This document shows positions 1-7,707 of a DNA stretch of 64,000 nucleotides, piece by piece; position 1 is the first letter of the stretch; each line of letters starts with the position of its first letter. The notes beneath the pieces are model-generated. The model had not been told where the DNA came from and made no database searches. It worked only from the letters and a program-made list of their open reading frames with translations. Origin of the DNA: a virus. Location of the stretch: IMG/VR virus record IMGVR_UViG_3300021961_005592, positions 1 to 64,000 of that record, one strand, 5' to 3'. The position numbers and the translations under genes were made by a program.

Positions 1-445
1 TGTTTGATATATCAAACACATCAGCTGCTGGTGTTTTGGGGAAATCTTTTATTGCATTAGCGTATGCCTTTACTGCTAGACTATTTGATTCAATTGCAGC
101 TTTATCTAGTTCAAGTAATTGAAAACTCTTTAACCCTGCCCAAGGACTTGTATCAACACCTATCAGTTTGGCCAGTCCCTGTTTGAATATATCAAATAAA
201 CTAGCTTCAGGTGTTGTGGGGAAATCTTTTATTGCATTAGCATATGCTTTTACTGCTAGACCATTTGATTCAATTGCAGCTTTATCTAGTTCAAGTAATT
301 GAAAACTCTTTAACCCTGCCCAAGGATCGGCATCAACACCCATCATCTTGGCCAGTCCCTGTTTGAATATATCAAACACATCAGGACCTGGCGTTTGAGG
401 GAAATCTTTTATTGCATCAGCATAAGCTTTAATTGCTTCGGCATT
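1..445 (-). repeat. 180-bp tandem repeat inside the tape-measure-like gene
   Basis: Positions 2-180, 181-360 and 361 to about 445 align as successive copies of a 180-base unit. The first two are close to identical over most of their length; the third matches only for its first 80 or so bases. The unit keeps frame, encoding a 60-residue block with the segment KDFP...FDIFKQGLAK...PWAGLKSF. The array probably continues outside the window, since it starts at the edge. In-frame repeats of this kind could change tail length by unit gain or loss if the protein is a tape measure. Confidence 0.85.
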
Positions 446-2650
446 TTGTTTTACTGCTGCTGTGTCGAATTTTTCGTTTGAAATTGCTCTTACTCTTTCA
501 AGTATTGTAGGACCTGGTAGCATTTCAAATAAATTTGCTATTGCATTACTAATTGCGCCGGCGGCTGCGCCTGCACCCATTTTAGCTATAGCACCAGCAA
601 CTCCTGCCATTCCTTCTGCGGCTTGACGTAACTTTGCTCCGTCTACATTTTCAAAGCTCTTCATGCCTTCTGAAAACTTAGGCAGAGCGGCACCCATTAA
701 CCAGGTAGCACCGGCGATTGCAGCACCAATTCCTATAATAGCACCGGCAAGAACAACAGCGCCGATTGCTACTTGAGGCGACGCAAATGCACTTAATCCG
801 GCTGCTGCACCACGCATCACGCCTGCGCCCATTTGACCTATAAAGTTGCCAATGCCTGAGCCTGCTGCTCCTCCAACTGCTCCAACTCCTCTACCACTAC
901 CGCCAATTCTGCCTCTTCTGCCGCCGCCAGCGCTGCCGCTCCCTAAAACACTACTAAACAGGGTTGCTATGCCTCCGGTAAATGCTTTAATAATAAGAGG
1001 TCCTGCAAATACTGCTGCTAATGTTCCTAAAACAGCTGGACTAGTTAATGCACTCTTAATTGCGTCTGCTAACCATGTTCCCATTTTATCAAGTGCGCCG
1101 TGTATAGCTTTACCAAGAACACCGTCCTCTGCAAACAGTTTCTTCATTACACCTTCAAAGCCAAGCTCTCTAAAATCTTTAATAATGCCATTTAGAGTTG
1201 TTTTTAAACTTTCAAGTTGTCGTTTAAACTCAGGACTGCCTATCCACTCTTGTAAATTGTTAGCTACATCTTCAAACGCAGCAGTTATAGCACCAAGTGG
1301 ACTGTTTTCGCCACCTGCTGTAAAAACATCCATTAAATTTCCACGAACTCGATTTAAAGTTTCTGAAAAGTTTTTAAGAGCTGGTTGTCTTGCTTGTTCC
1401 CTACGTTGTCTCTCTTGAAGTGCTGCATAGGCTTCCTCATCCAGGAATCGTTTGTCTGTAAGTTTACTGTATGCCATTAATGCGTCAGCCATTGGACCGC
1501 CAGCTCTAATTATAGCAGCAACACTAGTATTGTTCTTTTTAGCATATGCTTGTATATCTTGACCAACTTGAAATAGCATATTGTTTGCCATTCTAGGATC
1601 CATGTTTTTAAAGTCTTTAGCTTTTTCTCTAAAAGTAGCAGACATAGTCATTAGACCCTGTGTTATAGGTGATATTGCTTGACCTAGTGCTTGTTCGTTA
1701 AATGCTGCCTTCATTTCTTCTGGTACTGTTGCCATATTAGCTTGGAAACGTTTTTGTTGTTCCGCAGACATTCCTACCATTGCAGCCTGCATGGTAATAT
1801 TCCCAGCGTTTTGTTTTAGTTCGGCAGCTAACTGATCTCTATGCTTGCCTGTAATTGCAGAAAGCTCAGTTAATGTAGTTAGGTATTCTTTTGCTCCTTT
1901 TTCTGTAACTCGTCCTCTTCTTTGATCAAAGCTAAATTGCATTTGCATTAGCTCTGCGTAATCTATTAGCCCTTGATTTAATTCTTGTGATGTAAAGCCT
2001 AAAGCCATTAAATCTTTATTGTTTTTTCTCAAGTTCATTGACAATCTTGCAAAATTTTCTGCACCAGATGTTACATCTGATCCAAAATATCTTATTTGTT
2101 TAGAATTAGTTGCAATTAACTCAGTAAATTCGCCCAATGGCATTGCTGCTTGTGCAGATAAGTTTCTTAACCCGGTTAAACCTTCGCCAAAAATAGCACC
2201 CGATGCACTTAGTTTTCTAAACGATGATATATTTTCATCAATGAGTCCAGTAAGAACTGATAAAGGGCCGCCTACAATTGGTATTACTTTAGCAAAACTA
2301 GTTAAGTCGTTTTTTCCGTCAAGAAATTGTTTTGCTAGTTCGCCTGCTGTTCCTAATAAAGCACCTAATCCTTTTGCAGTTGCGTTGCCAACTAAATTTC
2401 CAAATCTAGATACTGCTTCTGTAGACTTGCTTACTGCTGAAGTGTTATCATTAACACCTTTTGTATGTTTAATTTCTGCAGATGTGCCTTGTTCAACTGC
2501 TTTATTATGTAATTCTTGTACTTTTGCAGCAGAGCCACTTCCGCTGCGGCCGCCCATTTTTTCTACAGCTCGTAAGAGAGCCTGAAGTGTTATTTCACTA
2601 GCAACACCGTCATTACCGCCTACATTACCAATAATTACTTCATCAGCCAC
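1..2650 (-). CDS. Probable tail tape-measure protein (partial, 3' end outside window)
   Basis: A single open frame runs leftward from a GTG at 2650-2648 to the window edge, about 880 codons, with no stop seen. The start is chosen because an AGG lies about 10 bases upstream and a minus-strand late promoter sits at 2709-2716; no ATG is nearer. The protein is helical and Ala/Gln/Lys-rich, then has a long Gly/Ala-rich hydrophobic stretch (roughly residues 530-660), then 60-residue tandem repeats. That architecture, and its place beside a gp26-like gene, suggests the tape measure that sets tail length and ends in the baseplate. It could instead be another large virion protein, since no family signature was recognised. 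One base is missing in the outermost repeat near position 7 (see findings). Confidence 0.6.
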   Translation of the reverse strand, partial: MADEVIIGNVGGNDGVASEITLQALLRAVEKMGGRSGSGSAAKVQELHNKAVEQGTSAEIKHTKGVNDNTSAVSKSTEAVSRFGNLVGNATAKGLGALLGTAGELAKQFLDGKNDLTSFAKVIPIVGGPLSVLTGLIDENISSFRKLSASGAIFGEGLTGLRNLSAQAAMPLGEFTELIATNSKQIRYFGSDVTSGAENFARLSMNLRKNNKDLMALGFTSQELNQGLIDYAELMQMQFSFDQRRGRVTEKGAKEYLTTLTELSAITGKHRDQLAAELKQNAGNITMQAAMVGMSAEQQKRFQANMATVPEEMKAAFNEQALGQAISPITQGLMTMSATFREKAKDFKNMDPRMANNMLFQVGQDIQAYAKKNNTSVAAIIRAGGPMADALMAYSKLTDKRFLDEEAYAALQERQRREQARQPALKNFSETLNRVRGNLMDVFTAGGENSPLGAITAAFEDVANNLQEWIGSPEFKRQLESLKTTLNGIIKDFRELGFEGVMKKLFAEDGVLGKAIHGALDKMGTWLADAIKSALTSPAVLGTLAAVFAGPLIIKAFTGGIATLFSSVLGSGSAGGGRRGRIGGSGRGVGAVGGAAGSGIGNFIGQMGAGVMRGAAAGLSAFASPQVAIGAVVLAGAIIGIGAAIAGATWLMGAALPKFSEGMKSFENVDGAKLRQAAEGMAGVAGAIAKMGAGAAAGAISNAIANLFEMLPGPTILERVRAISNEKFDTAAVKQNAEAIKAYADAIKDFPQTPGPDVFDIFKQGLAKMMGVDADPWAGLKSFQLLELDKAAIESNGLAVKAYANAIKDFPTTPEASLFDIFKQGLAKLIGVDTSPWAGLKSFQLLELDKAAIESNSLAVKAYANAIKDFPKTPAADVFDISN

Positions 2651-2676
2651 TTTGTTCAACCTAAATTATATGCGCA

Positions 2677-2684
2677 TATAAATA
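2677..2684 (+). promoter_or_regulatory. T4-type late promoter for the gp26-like gene
   Basis: The octamer TATAAATA is an exact match to the T4 late -10 box. A start site about six bases downstream (near 2690) would leave a leader of about 38 bases before the ATG at 2728, containing the ribosome-binding site CGGAGA. Confidence 0.7.
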
Positions 2685-2708
2685 GAATAGATACATACTT
2701 ATACAATG

Positions 2709-2716
2709 TATTTATT
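2709..2716 (-). promoter_or_regulatory. Late promoter for the tape-measure-like gene
   Basis: On the minus strand the sequence reads AATAAATA, one base from the T4 late box. A start near 2703 would give a leader of about 52 bases ahead of the GTG at 2650. It faces the plus-strand late promoter at 2677-2684, so the two transcripts would overlap at their 5' ends. Confidence 0.55.
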
Positions 2717-2727
2717 CGGAGATAGAA

Positions 2728-3612
2728 ATGGCAGAATTTAACCCTTTAACTAGTGGTCTTAACAAACCTCAAAGCAATCCTTTACAAAAATATTTTAGAC
2801 AACCAAAAGTTTATATTACGTTACCTAGTAAAGGTGAGTTTTATAAGTCGGGGTCGCTCGAATTGCCCGAAAATGGTGAACTGCCAGTTTTTCCAATGAC
2901 TGCTAGAGACGAATTAACAATGAAAACTCCAGATGCGTTGTTAAATGGACAGGCTACTGTTGATGTTATACAAAGTTGTATTCCGGCAATTAAAGATGCA
3001 TGGCAAATGCCTAGTATTGATTTAGATGCTGTACTAATAGCAATTAGAATTGCAACTTATGGCGAAAAAATGGATATATCTGCTATTGTCCCTGTAACTG
3101 ACGAAGAACGTTCTTATAGTGTTGATTGCAGGAACATTCTTAACAAATTAGTAACTGCTGAATTTGATAGTGAGCTTGCTTATAACAATATGCTTGTTAA
3201 AATACGTCCGTTAACTTATAAAGAGTTTACACAAAGCAGTATTAAAACTTTTGAAGAGCAACGTATATTTGCATTAGTTAATGATGACACTATGCCTGAA
3301 GAAGAAAAAATTAGTCGCTTTAGTCAAAGTTTTAAAAAACTAACACAACTAACTGTTGAAACAATGTCAAAAACTGTTGTTAGCATCACTGTTGACGATA
3401 ATGAAGTCACAAATACTGATCATATTCAAGAATTTGTTATGAATGCTCCAAAAGATTTCTTTGCTGCTATTATTGAACATATTGAAGCACAAAAAGATAA
3501 ATTTGCTCTAGAGCCAATAAAAGTAAGCAGCACTGATGAAGATATAGAAAAAGGTGCTCCAGAAACCTTTGAAGTTCCAATAACGTTTGATCAATCAAAT
3601 TTTTTCGCATAA
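2728..3612 (+). CDS. 26: gp26-like baseplate hub/assembly protein
   Basis: 294 residues, somewhat longer than T4 gp26 (about 208). The N-terminal third has the pattern seen in this family in marine T4-like phages: NPLQKYFRQPKVYITLPSKG, then LPVFPMTARDELTMKTPDAL and IQSCIPAIKDAW. The C-terminal part is acidic and rich in Glu, Asp and Lys. In T4 this protein is needed for baseplate hub assembly. It has its own late promoter and the ribosome-binding site CGGAGA. The gene ends in a run of T (AAATTTTTTC) just before its TAA, which looks like a -1 frameshift site into the next frame. The arrangement beside a tape-measure gene resembles the frameshifted tail-assembly chaperones of other tailed phages. 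The family call is from memory of motifs, so moderate. Confidence 0.7.
   Translation: MAEFNPLTSGLNKPQSNPLQKYFRQPKVYITLPSKGEFYKSGSLELPENGELPVFPMTARDELTMKTPDALLNGQATVDVIQSCIPAIKDAWQMPSIDLDAVLIAIRIATYGEKMDISAIVPVTDEERSYSVDCRNILNKLVTAEFDSELAYNNMLVKIRPLTYKEFTQSSIKTFEEQRIFALVNDDTMPEEEKISRFSQSFKKLTQLTVETMSKTVVSITVDDNEVTNTDHIQEFVMNAPKDFFAAIIEHIEAQKDKFALEPIKVSSTDEDIEKGAPETFEVPITFDQSNFFA
3597..3606 (+). promoter_or_regulatory. Candidate -1 ribosomal frameshift site
   Basis: In the zero frame the codons are TCA AAT TTT TTC GCA TAA. This holds two overlapping heptamers of the X XXY YYZ form: A AAT TTT and T TTT TTC. The -1 frame is closed upstream by TGA at 3588-3590, and the zero frame is closed by TAA at 3610-3612, so the site lies in the 20-base window where a slip joins the two frames. 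Reading continues CGC ATA AGG ATC and straight into the next frame without a stop. The join would give a product of about 369 residues. Confidence 0.6.
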
Positions 3613-3617
3613 GGATC

Positions 3618-3836
3618 TTGACCTGGACCCTTGACGAGATCCTAGATGAGGTCCGCAATTTTGAAAACCAACAAAAAGAAATAAAACTAGAACTTCTTAA
3701 GGTATGTTGGTACATGCGTGGTGGTGTATCCTACGAAGAAGCCATGTTCATGTCTTATGAAGATAGAGAAATTGTAGGAAGAATAATAAAAGAAAACCTA
3801 ACTACAACAAAAGAGTCAGGTCTTCCTTTCTTTTAA
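3618..3836 (+). CDS. gp51-like small frame, probably the frameshift extension of gp26
   Basis: The 72-codon frame opens only with a TTG (3618); AAGGA sits just two bases before it, too close for a normal ribosome-binding site, and the first ATG is codon 29. It contains MRGGVSYEEAMFMSYEDREI and ends LPFF, a small conserved pattern that I associate with the gene after gp26 in marine T4-like phages. In T4 the gene after 26 is 51, a hub-assembly protein. I favour expression mainly as a C-terminal extension of gp26 by -1 frameshifting at 3597-3606. Independent translation from TTG is the alternative. Its TAA overlaps the stop of the convergent gene at 3833. Confidence 0.6.
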   Translation: MTWTLDEILDEVRNFENQQKEIKLELLKVCWYMRGGVSYEEAMFMSYEDREIVGRIIKENLTTTKESGLPFF

Positions 3837-4696
3837 ATTTTGCTTATACCAAAGTAAGCGTTTGTACCTTCAACTAAGTGAATTCTTAGTCCTAGATCGC
3901 TCCAGCGAAGTCCATGCTCGCGCAACATCTTAGAAATTTCAAAATATTGGCTCTGTGTTAGGAATCTTTCACCTGCTTTAGAGTTTGCAAGCCACTTAGC
4001 TTGAATGTCTTTAACATCCATACCAAGTTTTGCAAGTTTCATAATCTTGTCTGCTGCAAACACACCGCTTTCTTTATCCCCCTTGGCCATCTTAGCTAAA
4101 TCAGCTTGAATGCCTTGGGCAATGTTAGCCGGTAATGGCTTTTCGCCCCCTTGCACACTACGAATGTTTGCTTTTGATTTTTCGTAGGTGTCATTAGCAG
4201 CAGCATTCTTACCTGTTGCAGGTGCAGTTTTTGCTCCGGGTGCTGCTGGCGCTGTTCTACTTTGTGCAGGTGCTGTGCTAGCAGCTGGTTTAGCAGTAGG
4301 TTGTCCAGGAACAGCAGGTTGACTAGCTGCTGTTTGTGGGTTAGTTCTAGCAGCTGGTTTAGCAGTAGGTTGTCCAGCTGTTGTTTGTGGGTTAGTTTGA
4401 GTGTTCTGAGATGTCTGCGGTGTTGCAGTAGCAGCTGATTTAGCCAAAGTGTCAATGTGTTTGCGTAAATCAGCTAACTGTTCAGCATTAAGTTTACTAA
4501 TTGCTGCTTTAATATCTTTTAGTGGATCTTTTGTTGAGACTCCGGCTTGTTTTCCCATAAGTCCTTGACCAAAACCTTTAGCAAAATTAGCAATGCCAGA
4601 CCCAACAGATTTAACTCCCTTACCTAGACCAGTTACTACTTCACCAGGAGAAAGCTCATCTAGTTTATTTTCAGAGACCATATCATTAAATTTCAT
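3833..4696 (-). CDS. Unknown protein with Pro/Ala/Thr-rich linker
   Basis: 287 residues, family not recognised. Residues 1-90 include a Gly-rich segment (VVTGLGKGVKSVGSGIANFA) and a short helical region. Residues about 90-170 are a low-complexity linker of Pro, Ala, Thr and Gln with an imperfect repeat around GQPTAKPAA. Residues about 175-287 form a compact Lys/Leu-rich domain. The start is supported by AAGGA about nine bases upstream and by a late promoter at 4728-4735, so it should be made late and may be a virion or assembly protein. The linker joins two folded ends, as in some tail or capsid accessory proteins, but no role can be assigned. It converges with the gp26/51-like unit, sharing stop-codon bases. 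Confidence 0.75.
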   Translation of the reverse strand: MKFNDMVSENKLDELSPGEVVTGLGKGVKSVGSGIANFAKGFGQGLMGKQAGVSTKDPLKDIKAAISKLNAEQLADLRKHIDTLAKSAATATPQTSQNTQTNPQTTAGQPTAKPAARTNPQTAASQPAVPGQPTAKPAASTAPAQSRTAPAAPGAKTAPATGKNAAANDTYEKSKANIRSVQGGEKPLPANIAQGIQADLAKMAKGDKESGVFAADKIMKLAKLGMDVKDIQAKWLANSKAGERFLTQSQYFEISKMLREHGLRWSDLGLRIHLVEGTNAYFGISKI

Positions 4697-4727
4697 CGCG
4701 ATTATTCCTTAGAATGTTCTATTGTAG

Positions 4728-4735
4728 TATTTATT
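4728..4735 (-). promoter_or_regulatory. Late promoter for the Pro/Ala-rich protein
   Basis: The minus strand reads AATAAATA, one base from the T4 late box. The predicted start near 4722 leaves a leader of about 25 bases with AAGGA before the ATG at 4696. A hairpin lies directly upstream at 4742-4757 and would separate it from the early operon. Confidence 0.6.
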
Positions 4736-4741
4736 AAAGAA

Positions 4742-4757
4742 ATGAGCTAAAGCTCAT
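4742..4757 (-). terminator. Probable terminator at the end of the early minus-strand operon
   Basis: ATGAGC-TAAA-GCTCAT is a perfect inverted repeat. Read on the minus strand it is followed by TTTCTTTAAT, a T-rich tail of moderate quality. It lies after the endonuclease gene and before the late promoter at 4728-4735, a sensible place to stop the early transcript. On the plus strand it is followed by TTAGTTTT, so it might act both ways. Confidence 0.5.
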
Positions 4758-4832
4758 TTAGTTTTCGCTATCGCTCAAACTACTCACTTCGTTTTTTAAT
4801 AGATGTGATGTAAAATGATATTAATTAAAAAG

Positions 4833-4854
4833 CAATTTTACGAATGTAAAATTG
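4833..4854 (-). terminator. Rho-independent terminator candidate
   Basis: CAATTTTAC and GTAAAATTG form a perfect 9-bp stem with a 4-base loop. On the minus strand it is followed by CTTTTTAATT, giving the usual stem plus T-run. The stem is AT-rich, so strength is uncertain. It would end transcripts coming from the endonuclease gene or from the structured stretch between. Confidence 0.5.
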
Positions 4855-5259
4855 TAATAATTTCATGTAGATCGTTTCAGTCAGATGGAACCTACTACGG
4901 TTCCATCTAATCTCAAAACTTCATGTGAGTCTTATCCAGCCGAGACTTGGAAGTAGGTGTTTTCTGCTGTACAATGGGCTCTGACCTTTCCCAACCTACG
5001 TCGACATCAAACTATAGTGCATAAACTATAAAACGCATTTATAGCTTGTACACTATACTCTTATCCCTCGCTTCGTTCCTAGTGCTAAAGGGTTTTTATG
5101 TACAATGTGCAGTGTTTCGACAGCCAACATTCCATCTATATCAACCAGTAGCCCAATTTGTCTGATGGCTTCCGCACTCTGGTGCGTCGATCAATATGTT
5201 ACGTGTCCGGCTCTCACCCCGGTTTTTCCACAGCGGTATTACAATCTGGCCCGCCAACC

Positions 5260-5700
5260 TTATGTGTTGGATTGTTTTGCCTGTTCTAGTAGTGCCTGTC
5301 GCAATTTATCTGAGCCGCCAACTCTACAATTAATAATTCCGTTATAATATTCGTCGCTCTCTAATACACGGCGGTCAAATTGCTCTCTTGCCTCTATGTA
5401 GGACATTTCTGCCTTTGATGTACAATAATAAAGTATTTGTCTTGTGAAGTTTTCTGGACCTAAGGCTGCAACATCTGCTTGTAGGCGTTCTGAAGAACCC
5501 CAATACTCGCGCCAGTCGCTTTCTACAGTGGATCGTCTTTTGAGTTTTTTGCCTTTTAATGGTGGTTTAGTACGTTTGAACTGTGCTAGTTTCTTGCCTA
5601 TGTACTTTTGTCCAGTAGTTAGATTTGTTATAAGGTAAACAAAGCCTATTTTGCCTTCAGGTATTTCATCTACTATAACATTACGGTAAGTCCACTGCAT
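5260..5700 (-). CDS. GIY-YIG-like (SegE-type) endonuclease
   Basis: 146 residues. Near residues 19-37 lies GFVYLITNLTTGQKYIGKK, which fits the GIY-YIG nuclease pattern (VYLI in place of GIY, KYIGKK for YIG). A basic patch follows (LKGKKLKRRS), then a Glu-containing segment near SYIEAREQ that could supply the metal-binding acid. Proteins of this type are common in T4-like phages as free-standing homing endonucleases, but some are conserved single-copy genes of unknown use. It is the last gene of the gp55-47-46 minus-strand run, with 8 bases between it and the next gene. The hairpin-rich stretch just downstream may be linked to its mobility. The nuclease call is from the motif only. Confidence 0.6.
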   Translation of the reverse strand: MQWTYRNVIVDEIPEGKIGFVYLITNLTTGQKYIGKKLAQFKRTKPPLKGKKLKRRSTVESDWREYWGSSERLQADVAALGPENFTRQILYYCTSKAEMSYIEAREQFDRRVLESDEYYNGIINCRVGGSDKLRQALLEQAKQSNT

Positions 5701-5708
5701 GAACTTAC

Positions 5709-5930
5709 TTATGGATTAGCTTTTTTTGCTGCCTCTCTTTTGAGTTGTTTTTCTTTTTGATGTGCCTGATGTATTTCATCCATACGAATCTTAGCTAGTT
5801 CTCGTATTTTTCGCAAACAGCGTCTTGTGTACACATGATTTCGAACAGAATTACTAGTTTCAAACCGTTCGCTAGATTTGAAATATTCTAAATATGCCTG
5901 TACAAGTTTATCGTGTGTATCTGAATCCAT
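5709..5930 (-). CDS. Small conserved-looking unknown, gp46-adjacent
   Basis: 73 residues, strongly charged and predicted helical, with a basic C-terminus (KEKQLKREAAKKANP). No family recognised. The ATG lies one base after the gp46 stop, so translation is probably coupled. Small charged proteins in this spot between recombination genes might bind DNA or the gp46/47 complex, but nothing in the sequence proves it. Confidence 0.65.
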   Translation of the reverse strand: MDSDTHDKLVQAYLEYFKSSERFETSNSVRNHVYTRRCLRKIRELAKIRMDEIHQAHQKEKQLKREAAKKANP

Positions 5931-5931
5931 T

Positions 5932-7707
5932 TTACTCTACATAGTCGATATCATTCGCGTAGCTAGTAAAACCATTTTCTTTGATTACTTTTAGAACATT
6001 GTTTACACGACCAATTAATTCGTCTTTGTGACTAATCAAATAAATGTTTTTGTTTCTTTCTCTACCCATCTTTTTAAGAATACTTAGAGAGTTTTCAACA
6101 CCTGCGGTGTCCATGCCGCTATCAAAAAGCTCGTCAATAAACAATAGGTTAACATTTTGATATAGACTTTCCCAAACATCACGGAATGCAAAAGAAAGAC
6201 CAAGGATAAGCCTGTTGCGTTCTCCTCGAGATAGATTGTCAAAATCTAGATCTTGACCTAACTGTGTAATTTCTACATTCAAGTCGTTTAAAAATACAAC
6301 TTGGTGAGGTAAGCCTAGTTTATCGAGATAATAAGTAAGCCTGTTGTTTAGATATGCTAAGTTTTGATCAATAATCTTCTTTCTAATGAAACTATCTTTG
6401 TTGGTTAACAATTTAAGTAAGAATTCTTGATGTTCTTTAACTGAATTTAAATTGTTAATTTTAGACCAGTCAATTTCTTGAATAGCAGACTTATGCAATT
6501 CGTCAATCTGTGCTTGATAAGGATCAGATTCTGCCTGTTTATCAGCTAGGCTTTTCTTTAAACTTTCAACATTATTTCGATGTTCGTATGCTTCTTTTGC
6601 AGTATCATAAAATGTTATCGGTTTACCGTTAATGTCGCCTATTTCGGTAATACCTTTAAGCACTTCTTCTAATTTATTTGACACTTCAAACTGATAAGTG
6701 TCAGCATCTTTTAACTCTAACAGTTTAGCTGACATTATTTCTTGTTTTTTATCAGCATGTAACGGTTGTCCGCAAGTATAACACAATGCTTCTTCTAAGT
6801 TTGTTATATCTGACTGTATTTTCTTAACACGTTTATCAGCTTGCAACAAGGCACTTTCTAGTGTGCTCTTTTCTTTATTGAATCCGTTAATTTTGTTGTT
6901 TAACTCAGTCCAAACAGCAAGTTTCTCGTGTAATTCTAACTCCTTGTCAATGTCTAGGTGCTCTAATTCAGTAATACCACGCTGTAATTTAGCACAGTCT
7001 TGCTCTTTTTTAGCATACCATGCTTTTTGAGTAGTTCCAAGACTATTGATAGTAGTTTCAATTTTAGAATTAGCAGATTGAATTGCATTAATTTTTAATG
7101 TTTCTTCTGTTATGGTATCTTTTGTTATTTTTACCTGTTCTTTTAGCATTTCTGCCTTTTCACTAAGGATAGTAATGCCTAATAGTTGTTCAATAATTTC
7201 TCGTTGATCATTTGTACGCATACTAAGAAACGGTTCTGTGTACGTGTTTAATGCCACAACATGTTTAAACATGTTGTGACTCATTCCTAGCAGCTCAATA
7301 ATAGTTTTCTGAGTTTCTCTACTATCACCTTGAGACTCATCAGTTAACTCTTGCTCTTCCTCGTTAATATAGAACTTCAACACGTTAGGACTTCGACCTC
7401 GTTCAATTCGGTAGCCAACACCGTCTCGCTCAAAGTGCAATGTTACTAACATTCCCTTATTATTTGTCTTGTTAATAAGGTTGTTCTTTTTGATATTGGT
7501 TAGTGCTTGGCCGTACAGTGCATAACTTAATGCATTGATTATAGTAGTTTTGCCTGTACCGTTACGAGATCCGGTGTCGTCACCTCCTTGGTCTAAGTTT
7601 TCGCCAAGCACTAGTGTTAGCTGCTCCTTATTAAAGTTAACAGCTTGGGTCTGGTTACCCACACTCATAAAGTTTTTTACAGTTAGATCTTTAATTTTTA
7701 TAGTCAT
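5932..7707 (-). CDS. 46: gp46 recombination nuclease subunit (SbcC/Rad50-like ATPase)
   Basis: 591 residues, close to T4 gp46 (about 560). Walker A is GSRNGTGKTT (Lys53); the central part is long coiled coil broken near residue 310 by CYTC, the zinc-hook CxxC; then come the ABC signature LSRGERNRL and Walker B LLFIDELFDSGMD near the C-terminus. With gp47 it forms the Mre11/Rad50-type complex that resects DNA ends for recombination-dependent replication and helps host DNA breakdown. The ATG overlaps the gp47 stop in TAATG, so the two are translationally coupled. An insertion of acidic residues (LDQGGDDT) lies just before the P-loop. All catalytic motifs are present. Confidence 0.95.
   Translation of the reverse strand: MTIKIKDLTVKNFMSVGNQTQAVNFNKEQLTLVLGENLDQGGDDTGSRNGTGKTTIINALSYALYGQALTNIKKNNLINKTNNKGMLVTLHFERDGVGYRIERGRSPNVLKFYINEEEQELTDESQGDSRETQKTIIELLGMSHNMFKHVVALNTYTEPFLSMRTNDQREIIEQLLGITILSEKAEMLKEQVKITKDTITEETLKINAIQSANSKIETTINSLGTTQKAWYAKKEQDCAKLQRGITELEHLDIDKELELHEKLAVWTELNNKINGFNKEKSTLESALLQADKRVKKIQSDITNLEEALCYTCGQPLHADKKQEIMSAKLLELKDADTYQFEVSNKLEEVLKGITEIGDINGKPITFYDTAKEAYEHRNNVESLKKSLADKQAESDPYQAQIDELHKSAIQEIDWSKINNLNSVKEHQEFLLKLLTNKDSFIRKKIIDQNLAYLNNRLTYYLDKLGLPHQVVFLNDLNVEITQLGQDLDFDNLSRGERNRLILGLSFAFRDVWESLYQNVNLLFIDELFDSGMDTAGVENSLSILKKMGRERNKNIYLISHKDELIGRVNNVLKVIKENGFTSYANDIDYVE

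Larger units (their letters stand above)
4740..5259. other. Non-coding, hairpin-rich stretch
   Basis: Between the genes at 4696 and 5260 no convincing coding frame exists; the frame at 5105-5347 on the plus strand overlaps the endonuclease gene and has no supported start. The stretch holds several perfect inverted repeats: 4742-4757, 4833-4854, 4883-4908 (10-bp stem AGATGGAACC), 5013-5057 (outer stem TATAGTG with an inner stem CTATAAA at 5026-5044), 5073-5086-type short GC stem read as 5173-5186 (CGCAC/GTGCG), and 5254-5270 (CCAAC/GTTGG, overlapping the endonuclease stop). GC content from about 5110 to 5260 looks higher than around it. No tRNA, tmRNA or intron core was recognised. It could hold a structured RNA, a transcription stop region or a degraded mobile element. 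Confidence 0.5.

Noticed and set aside
1-445. CRISPR array
   Set aside because: The 180-bp units are in-frame coding repeats without short direct repeats and variable spacers.
846-2585. Two plus-strand frames of about 190 codons opposite the tape-measure-like gene
   Set aside because: They are Pro/Ser-rich antisense frames of a real coding strand, with no ribosome site.
4740-5260. tRNA, tmRNA or group I/II intron
   Set aside because: I looked for a T-arm (GGTTCGAATCC-like), a paired acceptor, the group I P7 core and group II domain V on both strands. None fitted.
5105-5347. 80-codon plus-strand frame in the non-coding stretch
   Set aside because: It overlaps the 3' end of the endonuclease gene on the other strand, has no ribosome site or promoter, and shows no family pattern.
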